Assembly: GCA_004352715.1 (NCBI GenBank)
Contig: SCFE01000045.1
Span: 152,766 to 216,765, forward strand
Length of the DNA: 64,000 nucleotides
Direction of reading: 5' to 3'
Source: Hofstenia miamia
Taxonomy: Eukaryota > Xenacoelomorpha > Acoela
The notes below the pieces were generated by a model, which saw only the letters and a list, made by a program, of their open reading frames with translations, was not told the DNA's origin and made no database searches. Positions 47,831 to 58,489 of this stretch are shown in pieces; positions within the stretch are counted from its first letter, which is position 1, and every line of letters starts with the position of its first letter. Position numbers and translations under genes: made by a program.

Positions 47831-50674
47831 CTATATGAGTTTGCATTTACAATCAATACAAGAACAAAATATAAAACGGCTGCAACCTTCCCGAGAATAA
47901 TAATCTCGTAAAAAATTGAAAAATATCACCTTTAATGTTTCTTTAAAAAATCTAGGTCTTTTATAAATTGACAAATTATACTTGGCTTGAAGACAGTTCA
48001 CGTAATAAACAGTTCTTGTGAAAAAAGACTTTTCTGTTCCTTTCAAACGAGTTTTTTGTATAGTAAATTTGAGTCTATTACTACTACGTAAACCAGGTCG
48101 TGAATTTTTTGCAATGCTGACATATTTCCAAACGTCAATATCATACATACCAGTTACTAGTTTATTGAATAAAATGATATCATTAAATTGCAATAAAAGG
48201 GATATTGGTAAAAGATTCAATTTTAACAAACGGTCGCGGTAGTCCATTGAGAATCCAATAATCCACTTTGAAGCCCTGGATTGTAATTTCTCCAAACATA
48301 ATAAGTTGCTGACATTGGCATGCCAAACAGAAGAACAATAAATCAGAGTTGATAAAATATATGATCTGTAAAGGTTAACTTTTGTAGTAATAGGCGTAGA
48401 ATAAGGAGTACAGCGTTTCAACCTCAAAAGGATGTAATTTGCAGCATGAACTTTGGACTGAATATGAGACTTCCAGGTAAGATTAGAAGTAATAATAACT
48501 CCCAGGTCCTTTACTTTATGATTTGTATTAACTTGTGCTCCTTGAAAATCAACAAAAGCAGTTTCCCTATTTGAAAATAGCACAGTTTTGTCAGAATTGA
48601 AAACCATAAAATTCGAAATACCCCAATCAATAACTCTTTGACAATCTTGGGAAATGTGTTCTATGAAGTTTGAAAACATTTTTGCGTCATCAGCAAACAA
48701 AAAAGTTTTACAATTGGTGCAAACCGAGGGCAAATCATTGATGAATATTAAAAACAACATGGGACCCAAGATGGACCCCTGTGGAACTCCACTTTCTACA
48801 TCCACTAAAATGGAATTTATCCCGTTTATTGTAACGAACTGTCTACGGTTTCTTAAATAAGACGCGATCAGTTTTAGTACTTTACCACCAACTCCAAATT
48901 CGCGCAATTTTTGTAACAATAAGTTGTGAGGAACTTTGTCAAAAGCTTTTGCCATATCTAGATAAAGTGTATGTATAGGCCTATTTTCGTCACTAGATCT
49001 ATATAATTCCTCCAAATAAAGCAAAAGCTGAAGCTGTGTAGAACGCCTATTTATGAACCCAAACTGTTTCGGAGAAATTTTGCTTCTAATCAGCGGAAAT
49101 AGTTTATGAAACAAAACACTCTCAAAAACAAGGGAAAGCTTGGGCAAAATGCTGACTGGTCGATACCTTGTAATGTCTGATCGTGATCCGCTTTTATGAA
49201 TGGGGGTGACACGAGAAATTTTCCAATTGTCTGGAAAAATTGAAGTGCTTAAAATATGTCTGAACAACTGGAGAACATGCGGTGATAATTCGTTTGCAAA
49301 ATCACGTAGGAGTTTTCCAGGAATTAAATCTGTACCAGTACCCAAAGAAGCCTTGCTGAGTGCATCTATCACTGACTTAATATCAATATCAATATGATTT
49401 ATGACGTTGTCCGAAAAATCCAGATATATGTCAGAAATGTCATTATCGGAATAAACAGACCCAAAAAACAGATTAAAACCATCAGCAATTTCTTTGCTCG
49501 TTCCAAAATATTCAGCTCCAAACTTCATAACTGAGGGTAAAGATATCTCGCCATCAAGAGATCTTATTAGTTTAAAACAATCGGCTGTAGAGTTTCCATT
49601 TTTGAAATTATCAAGGAATAAGATAGTATCAAGTTCAACAGAGTTTGATAATTCCTGTTTAATGGTTTGGGATTTCAATTTAAAATAGTAATTTGCAGTC
49701 CTTTTAAATGCACGTTCAACTGTATTCAAAGAATTCCATAAATGAACAGAACGCGAGCTATAATAATAAGGTAATTGTTTTCTTCGATTTCTCTTGCGCG
49801 GAACATAAAAATTCAATATTTGAAAAAAAGAATCCGACCAGAAAGAAAAGTAATCACTTTCTTCCGGTGATTTCAGAAAAGAAAATAGATTTACTGCAAG
49901 TTCCTCAGAGAAGGCAGTATGGTTAATCTGAGAGAGACTGTAAACAGAATTTGTGTTTGGCTGTTGGTAAATTCGATGTATAGGAATATTGAACGGAATG
50001 CAACAATGGTCACTGAACTTCACAGTAAAAACCTCCTCACGTTCCACACATGAAAAATTTACACAAATAAGGTCCAACAGACTTCCTGAAGAGTGTGTTG
50101 CAACATCCACAAGTTGATGAAAAGAATGTTCAAAAAGAAGCTCGCAGAAATCATTTTCATACGCAGATAATGATTGATAGGTATTCCAGTCAACACCAGG
50201 AAGGTTTAAATCTCCACAAACAACAACATTACCACCAGACGATAAATCTAAAACAGTGGTAAACATTCTAGAGAGATCGATAGTAGGAATCCTGTAAGAA
50301 CTTCCCTCCGGTGGGTTATAAACAACACAAAGTGTAATCATATCACAGAGTTTAATAGCACAAAAGAAATCAGTGCATTCCTCAAGAACAACAAAGGGAA
50401 GATCGATTTTCCCAATGATTGCAACACCACCATGATTGCCAGAGGCTCTGTCAGAACGTGCAAGCACTCGATAAGGACAAGGAGAAGGAAATAAACCAGT
50501 AACAGACGAATCCAGCCATGTTTCACAGCAACAAATAATATCAAAATCAGATTCAATGGCAAAATTTATGAAATCCAAACGACGTTTCATAGACAATAAA
50601 CTTCTAACATTAATTAGTGTTATCCGCAGAGACTCTTTCTGATGAACATTGGAGGTCCTGGAAGCTGTCTGTAG
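47831..50674 (-). CDS. LINE ORF2: endonuclease and reverse transcriptase (CR1/Jockey-like)
   Basis: Open from right after the ORF1 stop to 47831 (about 947 codons; first ATG near 50590). Apurinic-type endonuclease: LINVRSLLS with the N-terminal Asn, CCETWLD, GGVAIIGK, VVYNPPEGS, VVCGDLNLPGVDW, SDHCCIPF. Reverse transcriptase: YRPVSILPKL, FGFINRRST, LDMAKAFDKVPHN, SGVPQGSILGPMLFLIFIND, LFADDAKMF with the catalytic FADD. The C-terminus has the usual LQSRASKWI and a Cys-rich end (CSCIDCKC). It would nick and reverse-transcribe at target DNA. No stop or frameshift interrupts it. The conserved endonuclease start lies upstream of the first ATG and in frame with ORF1. Confidence 0.93.
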   Translation of the reverse strand, partial: LQTASRTSNVHQKESLRITLINVRSLLSMKRRLDFINFAIESDFDIICCCETWLDSSVTGLFPSPCPYRVLARSDRASGNHGGVAIIGKIDLPFVVLEECTDFFCAIKLCDMITLCVVYNPPEGSSYRIPTIDLSRMFTTVLDLSSGGNVVVCGDLNLPGVDWNTYQSLSAYENDFCELLFEHSFHQLVDVATHSSGSLLDLICVNFSCVEREEVFTVKFSDHCCIPFNIPIHRIYQQPNTNSVYSLSQINHTAFSEELAVNLFSFLKSPEESDYFSFWSDSFFQILNFYVPRKRNRRKQLPYYYSSRSVHLWNSLNTVERAFKRTANYYFKLKSQTIKQELSNSVELDTILFLDNFKNGNSTADCFKLIRSLDGEISLPSVMKFGAEYFGTSKEIADGFNLFFGSVYSDNDISDIYLDFSDNVINHIDIDIKSVIDALSKASLGTGTDLIPGKLLRDFANELSPHVLQLFRHILSTSIFPDNWKISRVTPIHKSGSRSDITRYRPVSILPKLSLVFESVLFHKLFPLIRSKISPKQFGFINRRSTQLQLLLYLEELYRSSDENRPIHTLYLDMAKAFDKVPHNLLLQKLREFGVGGKVLKLIASYLRNRRQFVTINGINSILVDVESGVPQGSILGPMLFLIFINDLPSVCTNCKTFLFADDAKMFSNFIEHISQDCQRVIDWGISNFMVFNSDKTVLFSNRETAFVDFQGAQVNTNHKVKDLGVIITSNLTWKSHIQSKVHAANYILLRLKRCTPYSTPITTKVNLYRSYILSTLIYCSSVWHANVSNLLCLEKLQSRASKWIIGFSMDYRDRLLKLNLLPISLLLQFNDIILFNKLVTGMYDIDVWKYVSIAKNSRPGLRSSNRLKFTIQKTRLKGTEKSFFTRTVYYVNCLQAKYNLSIYKRPRFFKETLKVIFFNFLRDYYSREGCSRFIFCSCIDCKCKLI

Positions 50675-50677
50675 TCA
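50672..50677 (-). promoter_or_regulatory. Candidate readthrough stop, TGA-CTA, between LINE ORF1 and ORF2
   Basis: Minus strand: TTC TGA CTA CAG. ORF1 and ORF2 share one frame with this as the only stop. UGA followed by CUA is the best-known leaky context in metazoan mRNAs. Readthrough would give an ORF1-ORF2 fusion; reinitiation is the alternative. Confidence 0.45.
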
Positions 50678-51670
50678 GAAACTCTCCGCATTTTGTTGAG
50701 GTAGCGTTTTTAACCATTCTCTTGCCCGCTCATTAAGCTTGAATCTGCCTATTGTAACATCTTTTGGCCATAGATTGACGTCTTCCAGATCCTTGATGTC
50801 ACCTTTAAATACACAATGGAAAGACTTTGTATGTGAATCATCTCTCGAAATAGTCCGGACGTGAAGTAAGCCCATGTTGTTGCTATCACAGTAATTTTTA
50901 ACATTACTCTCGGAGACATTGGGGGCAACCCTGCCAACATATATGTGTTTTCGGGGTTTAGGTTTAGCCAACCCAGATATCATGGATGATGGTGGACCAG
51001 TACCCATTTTCAACGGTTGTCGTTTTGGACGCTCGTTTTTATTAGTTGGAGTGGTTTTCCCAGAAACCACCTTGTTCCAGGATGTTTTAGCATACATAGT
51101 CTGAGCTTCACCATGGTAGTCTACGGATGGCCCATCTTGAACGCCACGATCAGTACCATCAGTAGTAACAGTAGATGGAGATGCAGATACTTTATTGCGA
51201 TCATGTAAATTTTTATCTGGTTCTGATAAACTAAATTGCGCTTTAGGACCTCCAACACATATCTGTGAAGTTGTCGTTGGCGTAATTGATTTGATATGTT
51301 CCCGTATTTCATTTAAACATTTTGCATTTTCAGTGATAAGATCAGAAATTTTCCTGTTAGCTTCTTGGAAAAAGAACATGAAGTCACCAGACGATTTAAG
51401 ATCCGAGTCTTTAGAAATATTAGAAAGATTTGATTTAGCTGCACTAAAGAATTCGTTCTTCTTACCGGCGTCGACACATTCTGTGCAGAATATCAGCAAG
51501 TGATTCTTGTATTGTAGGAAGCAATCAATAAAGGCTGCAGAAAATCCAGTACACTTCTTTGAAAAATGTAGAACACATGCACAGTTTGAACATATAAATG
51601 TCTTGCTTACATCAGTTATTTCATTTGAGCAATGCTTGCAATTATTTAATTGATTCTGTAAGTTAAACAT
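50675..51670 (-). CDS. LINE ORF1: PHD-like zinc finger and RRM-like protein
   Basis: 331 codons from ATG 51668-51670 to TGA 50675-50677. The N-terminus has CKHC, FICSNC, H-x4-C and FCTEC, a Cys4-His-Cys3 pattern of a PHD-like finger as in CR1-clade ORF1. The middle is a low-complexity Ser/Thr/Lys linker. The C-terminus (KHIYVGRVAPNVSESNVKNY ... KSFHCVFKGD) looks like an RRM-type fold. It probably binds element RNA. Same frame as ORF2. Confidence 0.85.
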   Translation of the reverse strand: MFNLQNQLNNCKHCSNEITDVSKTFICSNCACVLHFSKKCTGFSAAFIDCFLQYKNHLLIFCTECVDAGKKNEFFSAAKSNLSNISKDSDLKSSGDFMFFFQEANRKISDLITENAKCLNEIREHIKSITPTTTSQICVGGPKAQFSLSEPDKNLHDRNKVSASPSTVTTDGTDRGVQDGPSVDYHGEAQTMYAKTSWNKVVSGKTTPTNKNERPKRQPLKMGTGPPSSMISGLAKPKPRKHIYVGRVAPNVSESNVKNYCDSNNMGLLHVRTISRDDSHTKSFHCVFKGDIKDLEDVNLWPKDVTIGRFKLNERAREWLKTLPQQNAESF

Positions 51671-51879
51671 GTTAGGAAGTAAAGAAAGGAAAAAATCGCA
51701 AAAACAGCAACTATATCAAAATTACTAAACAAGTACGAATAAAATAAAGAAGCAGTTGAAAGTACTAACGCTAATTTTGCAAATATATCTAAACCTGAAA
51801 ATTTTTAAAAAATTGAAAAATGATTCCACCCATAATGGACAAAGAGCATTACCGTAAGAATACCAAGTTTATAATTTTA
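51671..51879 (-). other. Probable 5' UTR of the intact LINE and junction with the older LINE
   Basis: The exact 5' end is not visible. A-rich sequence lies upstream of ORF1, and decayed plus-strand LINE sequence is recognisable again from about 51890. Confidence 0.45.
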
Positions 51880-52560
51880 AAGAAGCATTAATAAAAATAA
51901 AGCTACAGGACGATGTCCATCTTGGATCTGGAGAAGACATGCACTACTCATATGATCTGGACATGTATTCGAAATAAAAACTTTCCATCATTATGGAAAT
52001 GAGATTTAATGGTTCCAATTCCGACAATTTTGAATGTAGCTAAGCCGAGTGATTCCAGAAATCTCTGCACGCCGACTAGAAAACTGTATTTGTCAATTGA
52101 CTAAAACAAACTTAAGAGAAATCATTCATAGAGATCAATACATTTATAAAACAGATGTGTCAGCATCACATGCCTTACTGTGATTTATAATTACTGGATG
52201 ATGCAACTTGAGCAAAAGAGCTCTTGTGAATTAAGAATGTTTCTACGTGATTTTGCAAAATTATTCAATAATGTGGAACATAATATTGGACTAAGCTGTT
52301 TAGGTGAGCATGAAGGGTTAAAGAAATACATACCCTAGAACAGATCATTCTTAGAATATGGATTACTTGTAACACATATTAATGGAAATCTAAGGGGCTG
52401 CCAGAAGGAATATTGCATGGTCCACGACTGTTTCCTATATTAATTACTCACTTAAAAATTAATAAAGGATCTCTTGTGAAGTCTGCTAATGATATAACAT
52501 ATACAATAAGCTGTACAAACAAATATAAAGCAACTTGAGCAAGAAAATTAAGATAGAAAA
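51880..52560 (+). pseudogene. Decayed LINE, reverse-transcriptase part (3' half)
   Basis: Broken frames in the right order for a reverse transcriptase: KATGRCPSWIWRRHALLI (about 51893), FPSLWK and MVPIPTILNVAKPSDSRNLC (about 51985-52070), LRMFLRDFAKLFNNVEHNIG (the D-F-x-K-A-F box), SKGLPEGILHGPRLFPILIT (the PQGS-x-LGP box), then SANDITYT in place of FADD. Several stops and frameshifts. Same strand and next domain after 46900-47778, so most likely one element split by the minus-strand LINE. Confidence 0.7.
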
Positions 52561-52562
52561 AT

Positions 52563-53498
52563 TATGCCAATTATGATTTGTGTATCGGCCAGAACGGCAC
52601 AATTGCCAACTTTGTTTTTACCGAATGATTCACATAATTCCATAACTAAGCCGCCCCTAGCTCTACATTGCGAAAAATAAAATCAAAACCCATCACAGTA
52701 ATAGAAAATCAACAAATAATTAATCGATTTTTTGATAATCCACCACCAATTGTTAAAGGAAAGGAGATTAAACGAGTTACAAAGAGTTTTTAGATGTTGA
52801 AACTTGAGTTTAGAATCAGAAATAACAAAAAATGAAAAACCAGGAAATCAACTGTACTTCTTGCATTCTTAAACAGGAAAGGATTCAAAAAAGATGATTT
52901 AGATTCGATATAATTAAAAAACGTGCAGACAAAATGATAAACTTAAAAGATAAGCCAATTATAAATGAAAATACACGAAAAGAATTGGAAAAAGCTGAAC
53001 ATCAATCGATTCATCCTTCACATAATATACTCTATTTAAAAGAACCCCAACAAAAGTATTCTATTTAAACCACCATAAAATGCCAAGATGTAAAATGAAT
53101 TACAAAAAAAGAATTTTTTCTTATAATGCATTAAAACTCAGTAATGTTATATAAACTTTTAATATTTATTAAATTATTTGCAAATACATTAAGAAATGAA
53201 TTCAGTGATTTTGCTATTTTGGCTCATAACCTTGCAAAAATGTCTACTTCAAGAAAATAGGTGGTACTTTGAGAATGTTTATAAGAAATCGAATTGTCTG
53301 CAATATTATACCTTTTTAGGACCAACTCAGATTTGCTGGGCTGCATTTTCTGGATTCTCATATTATTAATTTATTCAAGCGATATTGTGAGATTAGTGTT
53401 GAAATAATAATACCAACTGAAAGTTTGAGATAAAAACCTGTATATATCATAATACAAAAAAATTAAAGCAAATTTATGCCATAAATATAGATACATAT
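52563..53498 (+). repeat. Interspersed direct repeat, copy A, with 446 extra bases
   Basis: 52563-52739 and 53186-53498 match 63511-63687 and 63688-64000 almost exactly. Copy A carries 446 additional bases (52740-53185), bordered by AAT on both sides. That segment has decayed coding-like sequence (KRADKMINLKDKPIINENTR near 52923), possibly the LINE end. Confidence 0.85.
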
Positions 53499-55703
53499 TA
53501 CGCATACACAGTATTTACAAATTGGACGTGTGCAAGTGATCTTTGTGACTTCGTAATTTTGTTAATATTCTGAAGGCTGATATTTGGCATACTTATTGAT
53601 TGCAATATTGTCTAGTAACTAACACTTTTCAAATTTCAGTATTTACATCATCAATATTTGAAAATTTAATCAAAAATTTGGCTCCAAAATTTTTCAAAAA
53701 GAAAGTTGAAAAATATTGAAGAGTGTCAATGGCAGGATCCGATTTTAAGGTACTTAAAAATATATCATTTGTTGGATTTTCAGGATTAGTTTTTAGTATA
53801 TGATGCTAGGCCTTAACTGCCGCCAAATTGATTAATTAGTGACTTAGTGATATTTTTTCGTTTATCATTTTCTTTTATTCTGACCTTTTCACAAAATGAT
53901 ATTTTTCCATTATTGTTCTAAGATTTAAAAATTGGCTAAAGAGGATGTGGTATTATGGTATGTCACAATCGTGAAATTGAGATTAACAAAGTTACTTGTA
54001 ACTCCAAAACGACCATATCACATATGAACCTTAAACTGCCTGGATATTTAAATACTTTTGAAGGTTTATTGAAAAGATCTTAAAAGGTTATAAAATTAGG
54101 AATGAAAAGAATTTTCAATAAAAGATAGTGAATCTCTGTAAATACTTCACTTATAGTATCGCACTTAGGTAAAATATTTCAACATCAAAGTCGAGCACGA
54201 TAACCAATAGATGTGTCCATATCCAAATTTAATACTAGGCTTAGAAAAATTTCCTTGAAAATTTGAAAACCAATGTTTGTTCTTTTAAAAAGACAGTGGG
54301 CAGTTTAAGGTAAACAGTTAAATGAATAGGAATTTATTATTATAGTATTAGGTAGTAGTGTAAATAGTTGGGACCAATTCCCATTATGATTCTTGTAATT
54401 AAAAATATATTGTGAAAAAATTAAAAACTAAATTAATGAACTGTAATTAACCCTAAACTTTATAGGCACAAAGCATTTTATCCACATTTTCAAACAATTT
54501 TTTTCCATGTTTAAGCATTTTATGAAGCTTAGGTATCCTGGAGTTTTGACACATCTGTGCGATGTTTTAATAATTTTTGGATGGCTGCAATCACTCAACC
54601 CCTGAGAAATTTCCCGTCAGAAATCCCTCGTACGCTGTTGCTATGCATAAAGAAAGTAAATCGAATATAAACAAATTAATATAGTGAAAAAATACAAATA
54701 AAACGATACATTTTTATTGGGATTGTCTATGAAATATATAAGCCTCTAAGTCTATCATTAGCATCGCTCTCATACATTATTCACTCTAGAAAGCAGCACA
54801 AGATCAAAGCCTGCGTAATTGAAAATTACTGCCATTCATCCTATAAATGGTATCTGTCATTCAAGTGGTTTATTCAATTAATTTCGTTCATGTGAAAAAG
54901 CTTGAGTTAAAAGCTATCTGCAGCTGCTTATGTGAAATAAACCTAAGAATGGAACAAGTGTGTAGTCGGCGATTTACATTCAACATTAAGTGAGACACAC
55001 GCTTTTTATTCAAATGCAAAGTGTTAAATCAGGGAGAGGCTCTTGTCTAGGTAACATTAATATCGAATACAAAAAAAAACAATTCAAAATTTGAGGCATC
55101 CACTAAGGTTATGCGTGACCAGAATTTTTTTGGTTGCTTTACATTCAGATAATAAACTTCATTGCTTAGGTTTAATTTACTAATTTTTAACATTCTTTAG
55201 GTTTTGATTGTTAAAATGAATATCAAATTTCATTGATTTATTTTTGATGGCCTAATTTATTAATGATTGACTGCTAATTTGGATTTATCGACTAATTTCA
55301 AACGCCATTGTCGCATTAATTTCTGCCAGACTTGTTAACGAGTCGAGCTTGAGCAGAGTATTTGCGTTCGCAAAGTTGAAACATAAGAAGCGACTGAGTG
55401 TTGCGCGAACAGTCTTTTTCGTAATTTTGAAATATCGGTCGATATTTTTTATTAAAAAATTTTGAAATTAAATTATAAGATAGAGTCAAGTGGCCGATGA
55501 TTTTTGAAATGAAAACAATACTTATAAAAAAATTACTTCAGTTAAAAAATGCAGTACTTAATAGTTTGCCGTTGTTCAACTTCTTACTAAAGTGAAAGAT
55601 GTTTGGGATGTATTTTGCACAGCAAGGATTTTGCCAGTTTAAGCGGTGAACACTAATTGTCAAAAATGAGGTTATTCTAAATATAGAAACATGTTGTTTT
55701 ATA
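53499..55703. other. Intron sequence, nothing recognised
   Basis: AT-rich with no exon or classifiable element. The repeat starting at 52563 may continue into it, but its second copy runs off the window. Confidence 0.45.
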
Positions 55704-56945
55704 CAGGGAGTCTAAGGATTATAAATGTCCCTAATTTTTAAACGATGCAATGAATTTCAACACGACTTCACACACACCTACTATAGATTATGGCATTTTA
55801 CATGTATTTGCATTTTGAATTTTTGAAATATTCGGCTTTTAACTCCAGTTATGACCCTTGGAGAAAAATGCACTTTTGCTCTAGTTGAACCCGAGAAATC
55901 GAATTCTATGTTACAGTTTTCCTATCTTTTAGCTGCGCTAAAACACACGCATTTCTTCCTAGATATCGATGTGTCTCCAACAAGTCACTGCCATCTTTAT
56001 TTTTATCCAACATTATTGTTCATGGTTATCTAACCTTGATTAGATACAATTTTAAACAAAAACTGTGCTTTTACTCCAAAGATCATAGCTGAAGTTAAAT
56101 GTAGCTGATTTCGAGCGTTCACAATGCAAATAAAATGCCAGAATCTATAGTTGGTGTGAGTAAAATCATGTTGAAATCCATTGCATCGTTTAAAAATTAG
56201 AGAGATTTACAATCCTTAGACTAAGTCAGAGATGGAAGTGGGGCAGAATTTTGCGAACTGCCCTGCCCCGACCCACAGAATTTGTGCACTGTCCCATTTA
56301 CACTTGTTGAAATCTGCCCCACGTTTTATTTTCTACGGCCCCAAATTGGCCTACACAAAAATTCTGCTCCAAAACTACTTACGATATTTTATTGCCTCAT
56401 ATTTGTTCTATGACAATTTTCATTGCAATACACCATCACTCAAATATTTTGAATCTTTATTTCTTAGAAAATACAGAATCATTTTTTAAAATGTCAATTT
56501 TTAATATGCTAATGCATATTAATGATATTAATAGCAAAATGAAATTTATTTTTAACGTTATAAAGCTTATTGTAAAGCTAAAATTTTATATAATACATTT
56601 ATACAAGGACAATTGCACTCCTTCCAATGTAACTGCAAAGCCTATTGACTACAAATCAGATCAAAATGATCTTGCTGATATCATTGAATAGAATCAAATT
56701 TCATCATTAGCTAAAAATGCGATTAATTTTCGAAGTAAATCAATTTTTTAATCCAAGAACCTTGATGTAAAAAATACCTTTACTATCTCTAAATTTGGGA
56801 ATATCTTACTTCTATCTATCTTAACTAAAAAGTGGTTTTGCACCACTTTTACCATATGGGTACTCAGTTTTGAAAAATCTTGCCCCATACCCACCCCGAC
56901 CTGCCCACCGCCCTTCTATATCGGGACTAAGTTTGAGACACCCTG
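55704..56945. mobile_element. MITE with ~170-bp inverted ends, split by a hAT-like element
   Basis: TA flanks at 55702-55703 and 56946-56947. Left end CAGGGAGTCTAAGGATTATA; right end (minus strand) CAGGGTGTCTCAAACTTAGT, interrupted by the nested element and then continuing CTAAGGATTG. Both arms share TAATTTTTAAACGATGCAAT, TATAGATT, TGGCATTTTA and TTTAACT-x-CAG-x-TATGA. Without the insertion it is about 534 bp. The central part has no convincing gene. Confidence 0.75.
56225..56924. mobile_element. hAT-like non-autonomous element, 8-bp target duplication
   Basis: Flanked by perfect 8-bp direct repeats GACTAAGT (56217-56224 and 56925-56932). Left end CAGAGATGGAAGTGGGGCAG; right end (minus strand) CCGATATAGAAGGGCGGTGG then GCAGG. 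8-bp duplications and TGGGC-rich ends are typical of hAT elements. 700 bp with no intact transposase. Confidence 0.7.
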
Positions 56946-57265
56946 TATTTTAAATAGGCAAGAAATTCATTGCATCAAAATTGGGGCTTAGAGAATATAG
57001 TGATAAAGAGACAAAATCGTTCTACTAAAGAACAGTTTATACAAACTGACANNNNNNNNNNNNNNNNNNNNNNNNNNNNNNNNNNNNNNNNNNNNNNNNN
57101 NNNNNNNNNNNNNNNNNNNNNNNGCACTTCCAGCTCGGGACTAAGTTTGAGACACCCTGTATTTTCAATAGGCAAGAAATTCATTGCATCAAAATTGGGG
57201 CTTAGAGAATATAGTGATAAAGAGACAAAATCGTTCTACTAAAGAACAGTTTATACAAACTGACA
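56921..57265 (+). repeat. 131-bp duplication on both sides of a 72-N gap
   Basis: 56921-57051 recurs at 57135-57265 (from TCGGGACTAAG to CAAACTGACA) with a single base difference seen. The N-block is 57052-57123. Either two alleles placed in tandem or a true short tandem repeat. Confidence 0.85.
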
Positions 57266-57499
57266 TGACTGGAATGGAAGCGTTTTTTTTCATTTTTTAA
57301 GTTAATCAAAATAATTAATCCCTCATCAATATTTTATTTGTTTTTGCCACTATTTGTACAAGATCCGGCAAAATGATATGAAAAATTTATAGGTTTAATA
57401 AAAGGCAAATAAACTAAAGAAACAAAAAACTGTTTTTACTTTCGAAAAGTAAATAAATTGACGTTTTGTTTTGTTTCGTTTCGTTTTCAAATAATTTTT

Positions 57500-57757
57500 A
57501 GCTTTTTCAGTTGCTAGCATGAATCTGACAGTTGAGCATCGAGGTTTCATTGTGGAAACGTTTATCAAAAACGAATCTGTAATTGCAACACAAAGAACGT
57601 TCCGTTTGCACTTTTGTAGACATGATTCCGTACCTGCTCGATACACAATGTTGTTATGGGTTACAACCTTCAGAGCTAGTGGATCAGCAATGAAATGAAA
57701 ATCAAGTGACCGACCTCGCACAGCCTTCAACAGTGTGTTGAAAACAACGGCTCCCAT
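57500..57757 (-). other. Candidate PAN/apple-like exon or small ORF
   Basis: Open from ATG (57755-57757). It reads MGAVVFNTLLKAVRGRSLDF, then HNNIVYRAGTESCLQKCKRN followed by VLCVAITDSFLINV and MKPRCSTV. The C-x3-C-x5-C spacing followed by a later Cys resembles PAN/apple domains. It could be an exon of another gene nested in the Ig2-Ig3 intron or a retroposed fragment. No firm splice sites. Confidence 0.3.
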
Positions 57758-57814
57758 TTGACTGATTTAATTTTCAAAACCCAATGAAATAAAATGACAT
57801 AATATTTACTTATC

Positions 57815-58489
57815 NNNNNNNNNNNNNNNNNNNNNNNNNNNNNNNNNNNNNNNNNNNNNNNNNNNNNNNNNNNNNNNNNNNNNNNNNNNNNNNNNNNNNN
57901 NNNNNNNNNNNNNNNNNNNNNNNNNNNNNNNNNNNNNNNNNNNNNNNNNNNNNNNNNNNNNNNNNNNNNNNNNNNNNNNNNNNNNNNNNNNNNNNNNNNN
58001 NNNNNNNNNNNNNNNNNNNNNNNNNNNNNNNNNNNNNNNNNNNNNNNNNNNNNNNNNNNNNNNNNNNNNNNNNNNNNNNNNNNNNNNNNNNNNNNNNNNN
58101 NNNNNNNNNNNNNNNNNNNNNNNNNNNNNNNNNNNNNNNNNNNNNNNNNNNNNNNNNNNNNNNNNNNNNNNNNNNNNNNNNNNNNNNNNNNNNNNNNNNN
58201 NNNNNNNNNNNNNNNNNNNNNNNNNNNNNNNNNNNNNNNNNNNNNNNNNNNNNNNNNNNNNNNNNNNNNNNNNNNNNNNNNNNNNNNNNNNNNNNNNNNN
58301 NNNNNNNNNNNNNNNNNNNNNNNNNNNNNNNNNNNNNNNNNNNNNNNNNNNNNNNNNNNNNNNNNNNNNNNNNNNNNNNNNNNNNNNNNNNNNNNNNNNN
58401 NNNNNNNNNNNNNNNNNNNNNNNNNNNNNNNNNNNNNNNNNNNNNNNNNNNNNNNNNNNNNNNNNNNNNNNNNNNNNNNNNNNNNNNNN
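57815..58489. other. Assembly gap, 675 N, with (TA)n on the right
   Basis: Unsequenced. Confidence 0.95.

Noticed and set aside
48018-51503. Plus-strand and alternative-frame ORFs within the LINE
   Set aside because: Shadows of ORF1 and ORF2; no conserved motifs.
55851-56489. ORFs within the MITE and hAT-like element
   Set aside because: Short frames without transposase motifs; both elements look non-autonomous.
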